DNA of 5,715 bases from Thiohalobacter sp. GTDB lineage: Bacteria; Pseudomonadota; Gammaproteobacteria; DSM-19610. Positions 1-5,715 of the stretch are shown in pieces. The DNA lies in NCBI GenBank assembly GCA_027010005.1, contig JALVCM010000032.1, forward strand, positions 1 through 5,715, given 5' to 3'. The notes beneath the pieces were generated by a model. That model saw only the letters and a list, made by a program, of their open reading frames with translations, ran no database searches and was not told the DNA's origin. Position numbers and translations under genes: made by a program. The stretch's first letter is position 1. The number at the start of each line of letters is the position of its first letter.

Positions 1-714
1 AGCCGGATGCGGTTTACTTATCCCGGAAGATTGACTTGCAGCAGGTTTCGGCAACTGAACAGGATCGACATATCTGGCCAGCCACCAGGCCAGCAGACCG
101 ACCAGGACAGACAGTGCCGCGGCAAGCTGCGCAGTAGGTGTCAGGCCAATGTGTTCAATCAGATAGAACCCTGAGAACAATACACCAACCACCGCCCCCA
201 GTGTGTTGGCTGCATATAATGTCGCAATACGATTGCCGATATGTATATCCCGTATCACAACCCCGCGGTTTATGAAAGGGACCGTAGCCCCCAACAAGGT
301 TGTCGGTATGATCAATACGGCGAGCGTCAGCAGGAAGCGCGCTGCCTGCAACAGATAAAAGTGATGATTCAGCAGCTCGCTGAAAGGTTGCAACACCAGA
401 TTAAGCTGATCGACAAAGGGCGTAACAATAAACGCCGTGACGCCAATACCGATTTCGATCAGCGCATAGGCGAGAAGCGGACGGGCAGTGCGATCGCTGT
501 ATTTGCCACCCAGCCAGGAACCCAGCGCCATGCCAAGAAAATACGCCGCCAGCACGGCGGCAATGGCAAACAGGTTTACACCAAAGGCGACCTGCAGTTT
601 GCGCGCCCAGACAACCTGGTAAACCAGCCCACTGATACCCGACAATACAAAGAGGCCGGCAAACAACCGGTAGTGGTCCTGTTTGGCCGGTTCGTCTACC
701 AGGTGTTCAGCCAT
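1..714 (-). CDS. Spermidine-synthase-like membrane protein (fused MFS/spermidine synthase family), N-terminal part; partial
   Basis: The frame is open from ATG 714 to the window edge and gives 238 residues; the C-terminus is missing. About six membrane helices are visible (roughly 16-36, 47-69, 81-103, 126-148, 168-188, 195-214). Conserved family stretches are SGISGLVYQVVWARKL (25-40), AAYFLGMALGSWLGGKYSDR (56-75), PTTLLGATVPFINR (137-150) and IATLYAANTLGAVVG (163-177). In this family the helices are followed by a spermidine/spermine synthase-like Rossmann domain, which would lie beyond the window. After residue 215 the chain turns polar and Pro/Ser-rich (PKPAASQSSGISKP), probably a loop. The substrate is unknown; family members are often annotated as polyamine synthases, but the membrane-fused forms are poorly characterised. 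ATG 714 is the first start after an in-frame stop at 762-760, 45 nt after the cytochrome gene. The ribosome site is weak (GGAG at 729-726, 11 nt away). Confidence 0.85.
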   Translation of the reverse strand, partial: MAEHLVDEPAKQDHYRLFAGLFVLSGISGLVYQVVWARKLQVAFGVNLFAIAAVLAAYFLGMALGSWLGGKYSDRTARPLLAYALIEIGIGVTAFIVTPFVDQLNLVLQPFSELLNHHFYLLQAARFLLTLAVLIIPTTLLGATVPFINRGVVIRDIHIGNRIATLYAANTLGAVVGVLFSGFYLIEHIGLTPTAQLAAALSVLVGLLAWWLARYVDPVQLPKPAASQSSGISKPHPA

Positions 715-759
715 CCGGCAGCAGACTCCAGTGGTCGATAATCCGGTCCTTCCATACCA

Positions 760-1182
760 TCAGGACGGCTGTTTGATGCCACTTCGTTCCAGCATATAGA
801 TCACAGCCGCTTTCAGCTCCGCATCACTGCAATTGAGGCAGCCGCCACGTGCCGGCATCAACAGCTGCTTGTACCCGTTTATGGTATGCTGCATAAGGAC
901 TTTCATCCCCTGCCGGGCGCGAATCCTCCATTCGATATCATCGCCGGGCATGGGGGCACCTTGTGTGGTCTTGGCGTGACAGGCTGCACACCGGTAGGCA
1001 TAAACCTGTGCGCCCGTGCGCGGGGGGCCTTTATAAGGCTCTGGCGGACGGTATATCTCGTCACGGTAGCCTTGCGTGCCTTCGACCGGTTTGTTTTTTA
1101 ACGCCCCTTCTTGCGCAGCGGACACACTGCCCCCGGTCATTAACAGAAACAGAACAACAGACATTTTCAGATATGTCTTCAT
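760..1182 (-). CDS. Periplasmic monohaem cytochrome c, c5-like
   Basis: 140 residues. A signal peptide is present, with cleavage likely after VSA at 22. A Pro-rich, charged linker (about 24-57, including YRPPEPYKGPP) precedes the haem domain. The single haem site is CAACH at 65-69. The distal Met ligand is probably M109 in LLMPARGG, followed by C115 and C118 in GGCLNCSDAEL. That Met-Pro-x-x-Gly-Gly plus Cys-x-x-Cys and SDAELKAAVIYML arrangement is characteristic of the cytochrome c5 group, where the second cysteine pair forms a disulfide. It would carry single electrons in the periplasm; the partner is unknown. Haem attachment and the extra disulfide both depend on periplasmic thiol chemistry, which fits the DsbA gene two genes upstream. 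The long linker suggests it could be tethered to or docked on a partner, but no membrane anchor remains after cleavage. The start has a strong ribosome site. Confidence 0.92.
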   Translation of the reverse strand: MKTYLKMSVVLFLLMTGGSVSAAQEGALKNKPVEGTQGYRDEIYRPPEPYKGPPRTGAQVYAYRCAACHAKTTQGAPMPGDDIEWRIRARQGMKVLMQHTINGYKQLLMPARGGCLNCSDAELKAAVIYMLERSGIKQPS

Positions 1183-1188
1183 AACAAG

Positions 1189-1196
1189 CTCCTCCT
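1189..1196 (-). promoter_or_regulatory. Strong ribosome binding site for the cytochrome gene
   Basis: AGGAGGAG lies 6 nt before the ATG at 1182 and overlaps the TAG stop (1197-1195) of the preceding SNase-like gene. This layout suits coupled translation with efficient independent initiation. Confidence 0.75.
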
Positions 1197-1668
1197 ACTT
1201 GCACCATGAGGTGTCAGGATCCACACTGTCCGGACGCGCCAGTCCTTCCTTTATCAACGCTGCCGACAAACTTCCCTTGTCTGTCAATATCGGTGAAACC
1301 GCAATTTCATCGGCAGTGTTTTCCATACGCATGTCCTGCACATAGATCTTTTTCGCACTGTCCAGAAATTTCTGTGTGAAGCCCAGTGCTCTTTTCGCCG
1401 CTTCACGTTCGCACGCATCAGCCTGCGGGGTATCCCGGGCGACCACAAGACCAGGCAACTTTATCCCGATGGTGCGGAAGAATCCGGTTGCATCAGTATT
1501 GAAGGTTACAAAAACCAGATCGGGCGCTTCTATCCTTGCGACAGTCACCTCTCGCTTCCCCGGGTAGGGGACAAATGTGACAGCCTGTGCTACCGATGAC
1601 AATAGACATGCCAACAGGGCGGTCACGATCCAGTTTCTACTGGTGCGTACGTTTTTTTTATCTTCCAT
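1195..1668 (-). CDS. Exported SNase-like (OB-fold) protein lacking nuclease catalytic motifs
   Basis: 157 residues from the preferred ATG; a GTG one codon upstream would add one residue. The N-terminus is a signal peptide: basic (KK, R, R), hydrophobic 13-24, likely cleavage after AQA at 29. C21 inside it could be read as a weak lipobox (LLAC). The C-terminal half resembles thermonuclease-family proteins: ACEREAAKRALGFTQKFL (85-102) followed by GSLSAALIKEGLARP (132-146) and a terminal WC, the usual end pattern of these domains. What is missing is decisive: no DGDT, no arginine plus DxPE at the catalytic strand (IGIKLPGLVV at 67-76 lies there), and no DRYGR. It is therefore probably not a nuclease. 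C86 and C156 are the only cysteines of the mature form and could form a disulfide made by the neighbouring DsbA. A binding or scaffold role is guesswork. The family call rests on pattern resemblance and is moderate. Confidence 0.8.
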   Translation of the reverse strand: MEDKKNVRTSRNWIVTALLACLLSSVAQAVTFVPYPGKREVTVARIEAPDLVFVTFNTDATGFFRTIGIKLPGLVVARDTPQADACEREAAKRALGFTQKFLDSAKKIYVQDMRMENTADEIAVSPILTDKGSLSAALIKEGLARPDSVDPDTSWCK

Positions 1669-1675
1669 CACTTAT

Positions 1676-1680
1676 CCTCC
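1676..1680 (-). promoter_or_regulatory. Ribosome binding site that selects ATG 1668 over GTG 1671
   Basis: GGAGG stands 7 nt before the ATG at 1668 but only 4 nt before the in-frame GTG at 1671. The 7-nt spacing and the stronger start codon favour the ATG, so the protein most likely begins MEDKKN. The site itself lies in a 4-codon mini-ORF (1682-1668). Confidence 0.65.
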
Positions 1681-1709
1681 ATCGCTTTTCCGTCATTAAA
1701 TTCGTTCTG

Positions 1710-2378
1710 TTACTCCGGGAATTTGTCTGCAACCGTTTTTTGCTTTCTCTCCTTCTCCACCAGACTGTCCAGAACCTCAAACATCTCCTCCTGGTTGTGA
1801 ACAAAGTAAGGTGCAGTCTTGTATTTTCCATTGACGATCACGGCCGGTACACCGCGCAGGCCATACTTGATCGTCTTGATACGCGCGTCATTGACGGCCT
1901 CCAGTATCTCGTTCGAATAATACAGTTCCAGGGCCTTCTCACGGGTTACACCGTGATTGACAAAAAAGTCAATCACAGCATACTCGTTATACATCTGTTT
2001 TCCGTCTTCATGGATCGCCTTGAACAGAAGCGGGTGCAATTCATCAAGACGCCCCAGCTCCCCCGCCATATAATAGGCGCGCGCCTGGTCCGCCCAGGAA
2101 GGCCCCACAATGGCCGGCATTCGATGAAAATCGATATACGGCTTGTCCTTCAGCCAGCGTTGCATTTTCGGCTCCAGTTCATTGCAGTGTGGACAGGCGT
2201 AGAAAAACATTTCCACTACCTCGACTTTATTTTCATGCCCAGTCAAAGGCAGTGGCGGGTCGATACGCTGGTACTGCGCCCCTTCATGGAACCTGTCTTC
2301 CCCCGATCCGGCGAACACCGACTGCCCGCAGGCCAGCACCAACAACACGAACCAGCTCAAGCGACAGACCCGTTTCAT
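1710..2378 (-). CDS. dsbA: DsbA-like periplasmic thiol:disulfide oxidoreductase
   Basis: Introduces disulfide bonds into exported proteins; normally reoxidised by DsbB, which is not in this window. 222 residues, slightly longer than E. coli DsbA (208). The N-terminus has a signal peptide (MKR, hydrophobic 8-16) with likely cleavage after VFA at residue 23. The thioredoxin fold follows: strand VEVVEMFFY, the active site CPHC at 62-65 (the same dipeptide as E. coli DsbA), an alpha-helical insertion about 90-165, then RGVPAVIVNGKY (175-186) with the cis-proline P178. The mature protein has no other cysteine. The hydrophobic core contains LVLAC (C17), which weakly fits a lipobox, so a lipid-anchored form is possible, but type I cleavage is preferred because the layout resembles the E. 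coli DsbA signal. The ATG overlaps the pump stop. Placement after a copper pump suggests repair or protection of disulfides under copper stress (inference). Confidence 0.93.
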   Translation of the reverse strand: MKRVCRLSWFVLLVLACGQSVFAGSGEDRFHEGAQYQRIDPPLPLTGHENKVEVVEMFFYACPHCNELEPKMQRWLKDKPYIDFHRMPAIVGPSWADQARAYYMAGELGRLDELHPLLFKAIHEDGKQMYNEYAVIDFFVNHGVTREKALELYYSNEILEAVNDARIKTIKYGLRGVPAVIVNGKYKTAPYFVHNQEEMFEVLDSLVEKERKQKTVADKFPE

Positions 2379-5300
2379 AACGCCTCCTTAGAATATTTGG
2401 CTGTTTTATGCATTCTGTTTCTATACCACAGGTAATACATGACCGGCAGCAATAACATGGAGACCAGCGGTGCAGTCACCATGCCGCCAACCATGGGCGC
2501 TGCAATACGACGCATGACTTCCGAACCCGTACCACTGGCCAGCATAACCGGCATCAAACCGGCGATAATCACGGCGGCCGTCATCGCCTTCGGGCGAACT
2601 CGCTTCACCGCACCCTCGATCACGGCAGCGCGCAGTTCTGCATCGTTTTTCGGCCGATTTCGGTTAATCGACTCGCGCAGGTAAACCAGCATGACCACGC
2701 CAAATTCCGCCGCAACACCGGCCAGCGCAATAAAACCGACCGCCACCGCCACCGACAGATGGTATTCCAGCCCCCATAACAGCCAGGCGCCACCAACCAG
2801 CGCCAGGGGCACCGCCAGGATGACCATCAAGGCTTCGCTCAGTGTGCGAAAACTCAGGTACAGCAGGATAAGAATGATGAACAGCGTCAACGGTATAATG
2901 TACCGGAGACGATCCATGGCGCGTTGCAGGTACTGATACTGACCGACCCAGTGCAGTGTATAACCCGCTGGCAGTTTGAGCTGCTGCCGCAATGCCTGTT
3001 GCGCGTCGGCTACATAAGAACCGATGTCGCGACCGTCCGTCGTCACATAGACCCAGCCGTTGATTCTTCCGTTTTCACTCTTGATCAGTGGCGGGCCATC
3101 GGCAATCCGTATTTCCGCAAGGTCCTGCAACTGGACCTGTGTATCTTCGGTGACGACCAGTGGCAGGTCCTTGAGCTTGCTGACGGAATCACGCCATTGC
3201 CGCGGATAGCGTAGATTGATCGGGTAACGCTCACGCCCTTCAACCGTCCAGCTGATATCCTCGCCGGCAATGGCAATACTGGCAGCTTCCTCGATCTCGG
3301 CAATACTCAGTCCATAATGGCCCGCTGCATACCGGTCGATATCGATGTCGATATAACGTGCACCGGCCGCACGGTCTGACAGCACAGTGCGCGTACCCGG
3401 CACCGTGCGCAATACTGCTTCCAGCTGTTCGCCAAGCACCTGGATGCCGGACAGATCCGGTCCGGCGATCTTGATGCCGACCGGCGTATTGATACCCGTG
3501 GACTGCATGTCGATCCGGGTGCGTATTGGCATCAACCAGGCATTGTGCAGGCTGGGTACCTGTACGCGCCTGTCGAGTTCGTCACGGATTTTTGCCATCG
3601 TCATCCCCTCCCTCCACTGATCCCTGGGTTTCAGGCGGATGACAGTTTCAATCATGGTCAGCGGCGCGGGGTCGGTTGCCGTTTCCGCGCGCCCGACCTT
3701 GCCGAACACGGTATCGACCTCCGGCAGCGTGCGAATCAGGCGATCAGTCTGTTGTAACAGCTCACGCGCCTTGCCGACAGAAATACCCGGTAATGTCGTC
3801 GGCATATACAGAAAATCACCCTCGTCCATTTCCGGCATGAACTCGCTGCCGAGCTGGTCCAGGGGCCATAAAATCGTACAGGTCATCAAGCCGGCCAGAA
3901 CGATCGTGGCCCAGGGATGGTTCAACGTCCGGCCGATCAATGGCCGGTAAACGCGAATCAGGCCCCGGTTAATTGGATTATGTTCTTCAGGGCGCACACT
4001 GCCCCGGATCAAATACGCCACCAGTGCAGGCACCAGCGTGACCGAAAGCCCGGCGGCAGCCGCCATGGCATAGGTTTTGGTAAAAGCCAGTGGTGCGAAC
4101 AACCGTGCTTCCTGGGCTTCCAGGGTAAAGACCGGCAAAAAACTCAGGGTGATGATCAGCAATGAAAAGAATAGCGGTGAGCCGACTTCGACGGTGGCAT
4201 TCTGTACCGCCTCCAGCCGGCTGATGCCCTGTGCCGCGGCGCGCTCAAGGTGCTTGTGTACATTTTCGATGATGACAATGGTCGCATCGACCATGGCACC
4301 GATGGCAATGGCAATACCACCCAACGACATGATATTCGCATTGATGCCTTGCAGACGCATGATGACAAAGGCCGCCAGAATTCCCACCGGCAGGCTGATC
4401 AGAATGACCAGCGAGGAACGCAGGTGCAACAGGAACAAGGCGCACACCAGCACCACGACCAGGAACTCCTCAATCAGCCGATGGCCGAGGTTGTCCACAG
4501 CTCGCTCGATCAGGGCCGATCGATCATAGGTCTCTACCAGTTCCACGCCTTCCGGAAGACTTTGACGCAGTTGATCGAGTTTTTCCTTGACAGCCTCGAT
4601 GGTGGTAAGTGCGTTTTCTCCTGAACGCATCACGATAATGCCACCCACCACTTCGCCCTCGCCGTTCAAATCGGCAACCCCGCGCCGCATGGCGGGACCG
4701 ATGCGGATACTGCTGACAATATCGTCCAGTAACACCGACGATATCGACAGGCGGCGCCGGATCGTCGGCACGCTGGTAATACCGATATCCTCCGTATTTT
4801 TCACATAACCCTTGAAGCGAATCATATACTCAGCTTCAGCAATCTCCAGCGCAGAGCCGCCGATTTCTTTATTAGATTCCTTAATGGCTCGTTTGACATT
4901 CCCCAGCGTCAGGTAATAACCGCGCAGACGGTCGGGATCGATGACAATCTGGTATTGTTTGACCATACCGCCGACCGTGGCGACTTCGGATACGCCGGGG
5001 ACGGTCTGGAGTTCGTATTTCAGAAACCAGTCCTGCAGCGTGCGCAATTCCGCCAGATCATGCTTGCCGCTGCGATCCAGCAGTGCATACTGATAGATCC
5101 AGCCAACGCCGGTAGCGTCCGGCCCCAACCTGGGCCTGGCGCCAGAGGGTAATTGATCCGACACCTGACTCAGGTATTCCAGTACCCGCGAGCGCGCCCA
5201 GTACAGGTCTGTATCGTCGGAAAAAATCACGTAGACGTAAGAGTCACCGAAAAATGAATAGCCACGCACTGCAACCGCGCCGGGCACCGACAGCATGGCG

Positions 5301-5512
5301 GTCGACAGAGGGTACGTCACCTGGTCCTCGACGACTTGCGGTGCCTGGCCCGGGTAGCTGGTACGGATAATCACCTGGACATCGGACAGGTCCGGGATGG
5401 CATCCAGCGGAATCGTCCGCACGGCATAGACACCCCAGGCGCTGACCAGCGCTGCAGCCAACAACACGAGCAATCGGTTACGTACGGACCAGCGTATCAG
5501 TACAGCAATCAC
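2375..5512 (-). CDS. cusA: CusA-type Cu(I)/Ag(I) efflux RND pump, inner-membrane subunit
   Basis: Proton-driven antiporter of the heavy-metal RND family; with an adaptor and outer-membrane channel it exports Cu(I)/Ag(I) from the periplasm. At 1045 residues it is full length (E. coli CusA 1047). About 12 membrane segments: one near 13-31, six between 345 and 551, five between 871 and 1028, with two large periplasmic porter regions between (about 32-344 and 552-870). The TM4 motif AIGAMVDATIVIIEN (403-417) is the Cu/Ag (HME4) form, not the Zn/Co/Cd form DFGxxxDGA. The methionine triad aligns at M570, M620 and M669 with the same spacing as CusA M573/M623/M672, and E622 matches E625. Proton-relay residues D409, E936 and K975 are present. 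The start is GTG at 5512: it gives MIAVLIRWSV, matching the CusA N-terminus, although its ribosome site is weak, suggesting coupling to the upstream stop 11 nt away. The stop overlaps the dsbA start. CusA numbering is from memory. Confidence 0.95.
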   Translation of the reverse strand: MIAVLIRWSVRNRLLVLLAAALVSAWGVYAVRTIPLDAIPDLSDVQVIIRTSYPGQAPQVVEDQVTYPLSTAMLSVPGAVAVRGYSFFGDSYVYVIFSDDTDLYWARSRVLEYLSQVSDQLPSGARPRLGPDATGVGWIYQYALLDRSGKHDLAELRTLQDWFLKYELQTVPGVSEVATVGGMVKQYQIVIDPDRLRGYYLTLGNVKRAIKESNKEIGGSALEIAEAEYMIRFKGYVKNTEDIGITSVPTIRRRLSISSVLLDDIVSSIRIGPAMRRGVADLNGEGEVVGGIIVMRSGENALTTIEAVKEKLDQLRQSLPEGVELVETYDRSALIERAVDNLGHRLIEEFLVVVLVCALFLLHLRSSLVILISLPVGILAAFVIMRLQGINANIMSLGGIAIAIGAMVDATIVIIENVHKHLERAAAQGISRLEAVQNATVEVGSPLFFSLLIITLSFLPVFTLEAQEARLFAPLAFTKTYAMAAAAGLSVTLVPALVAYLIRGSVRPEEHNPINRGLIRVYRPLIGRTLNHPWATIVLAGLMTCTILWPLDQLGSEFMPEMDEGDFLYMPTTLPGISVGKARELLQQTDRLIRTLPEVDTVFGKVGRAETATDPAPLTMIETVIRLKPRDQWREGMTMAKIRDELDRRVQVPSLHNAWLMPIRTRIDMQSTGINTPVGIKIAGPDLSGIQVLGEQLEAVLRTVPGTRTVLSDRAAGARYIDIDIDRYAAGHYGLSIAEIEEAASIAIAGEDISWTVEGRERYPINLRYPRQWRDSVSKLKDLPLVVTEDTQVQLQDLAEIRIADGPPLIKSENGRINGWVYVTTDGRDIGSYVADAQQALRQQLKLPAGYTLHWVGQYQYLQRAMDRLRYIIPLTLFIILILLYLSFRTLSEALMVILAVPLALVGGAWLLWGLEYHLSVAVAVGFIALAGVAAEFGVVMLVYLRESINRNRPKNDAELRAAVIEGAVKRVRPKAMTAAVIIAGLMPVMLASGTGSEVMRRIAAPMVGGMVTAPLVSMLLLPVMYYLWYRNRMHKTAKYSKEAL
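2383..2389 (-). promoter_or_regulatory. Strong ribosome binding site for the dsbA-like gene, inside cusA
   Basis: AAGGAGG lies within the last codons of the pump gene, 4 nt before the ATG at 2378. The pump stop and this start share ATGA (2378-2375), so ribosomes finishing the pump can reinitiate directly, and the strong site also allows independent loading. Confidence 0.8.
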
Positions 5513-5523
5513 AGCCTGGCGAC

Positions 5524-5715
5524 CTAGGGACGCTGTGCAGGGATATACGTGGCCGGCCGGTAATCTTCTACAGCCACTGCCTGGTTAACGGGGGCGCCAT
5601 CCTGCCCCATGTGCATCGGGTGCTCAAGCGCAGCTGGCTGGGGGGCGGCATGGTGGTGTTCCCGTGTGCCATCGGGCTGCGCCGTACCCGGTGTCGCCAA
5701 ACGACGGAAGCCGGC
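5524..5715 (-). CDS. C-terminal end of probable RND periplasmic adaptor (CusB type), His/Met-rich tail; partial
   Basis: The frame is open from the window edge to a TAG at 5526-5524 and gives the last 63 residues of a protein whose start lies outside the window. The fragment begins AGFRRLATPG and continues into a hydrophilic, Pro/Ala-rich tail with HHH at fragment residues 20-22 and HPMHM at 32-36, ending IPAQRP. The other two frames on this strand stop early or read as non-protein-like. The pump starts 11 nt after the stop, and adaptor genes normally lie directly before the pump gene in cus/czc operons, so a membrane-fusion adaptor is the best call. AGFRRL could follow the conserved region with which these adaptors end, but no diagnostic domain is in view. 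His and Met clusters fit binding of Cu or Ag in the periplasm. It could instead be an outer-membrane factor or another metal-binding protein. Identity is inference; the coding frame is well supported. Confidence 0.6.
   Translation of the reverse strand, partial: AGFRRLATPGTAQPDGTREHHHAAPQPAALEHPMHMGQDGAPVNQAVAVEDYRPATYIPAQRP

Noticed and set aside
241..741. 166-residue plus-strand open frame
   Set aside because: The minus strand here encodes a membrane protein with several conserved family motifs. The plus-strand product is Gln/Arg-rich and low in hydrophobic order, typical of an antisense shadow.
715..759. Terminator between the cytochrome and the spermidine-synthase-like gene
   Set aside because: The 45-nt gap has no convincing inverted repeat and no T-run on the coding strand.
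1195..1668. Active thermonuclease
   Set aside because: The C-terminal pattern fits the family, but the DGDT, DxPE and DRYGR catalytic motifs are not found.
1669..1671. GTG as start of the SNase-like gene
   Set aside because: It lies only 4 nt from GGAGG, and the following ATG has better spacing and a better start codon. It changes the product by one residue, so it remains possible.
1587..2435. 282-residue plus-strand open frame opposite the dsbA-like gene
   Set aside because: It lies antisense to a gene with a clear CPHC site, signal peptide and strong ribosome site, and its product has no recognisable domain. It is a shadow of the real gene.
4077..4624. Two plus-strand frames of 150 and 124 residues opposite the pump
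   Set aside because: Both are antisense to well-conserved transmembrane parts of the pump and have no domain-like sequence.
1..5715. tRNA, rRNA, CRISPR array, insertion sequence or transposon ends
   Set aside because: No direct repeats with spacers, no terminal inverted repeats, no transposase-like frame and no RNA gene pattern were seen. Nearly every base is in a coding region.

Overview
The window is one unbroken stretch of co-directional genes, all on the minus strand and read from high to low coordinates. It looks like part of an envelope copper/silver-handling operon of a Gram-negative proteobacterium. A gammaproteobacterium is my best guess, because the RND pump, the DsbA and the c5-type cytochrome resemble gammaproteobacterial proteins; the species cannot be named from the sequence. 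Both ends are cut: the first gene (5715-5524) lacks its N-terminus and the last (714-1) lacks its C-terminus.

Layout in transcription order: (1) 5715-5524, the last 63 residues of a protein with a His/Met-rich tail, most likely the periplasmic adaptor (CusB type) of the pump that follows; (2) 5512-2375, a full-length heavy-metal RND pump of the CusA, Cu(I)/Ag(I), subtype; (3) 2378-1710, a DsbA-like thiol oxidoreductase whose start overlaps the pump stop by 4 nt; (4) 1668-1195, a small exported protein with a nuclease-like (SNase/OB) C-terminal half but no nuclease catalytic motifs; (5) 1182-760, an exported monohaem c5-type cytochrome; (6) 714-1, the N-terminal membrane half of a spermidine-synthase-like membrane protein. 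The gaps are 11, -4, 41, 12 and 45 nt. I see no terminator and no stretch over about 50 nt without a gene. A single transcript with coupled translation is the simplest reading, with its promoter upstream of the window.

How the genes may work together: the adaptor and pump would move Cu(I)/Ag(I) from periplasm to outside with an outer-membrane channel not seen here. DsbA would protect or repair disulfides that copper damages. The SNase-like protein and the cytochrome each carry a cysteine pair in the mature protein and are plausible DsbA clients. The pump assignment is strong. The idea that the five downstream products form one functional copper/redox module is inference from gene order.

Most notable: the pump keeps the CusA methionine triad and most of its methionine relay, but both members of one transmembrane Met pair appear to be replaced together. 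The SNase-like gene has a duplicated start region with a 4-codon mini-ORF and an A8 tract. The association of pump, DsbA, degenerate SNase, cytochrome c5 and spermidine-synthase-like protein is not a standard cus operon.
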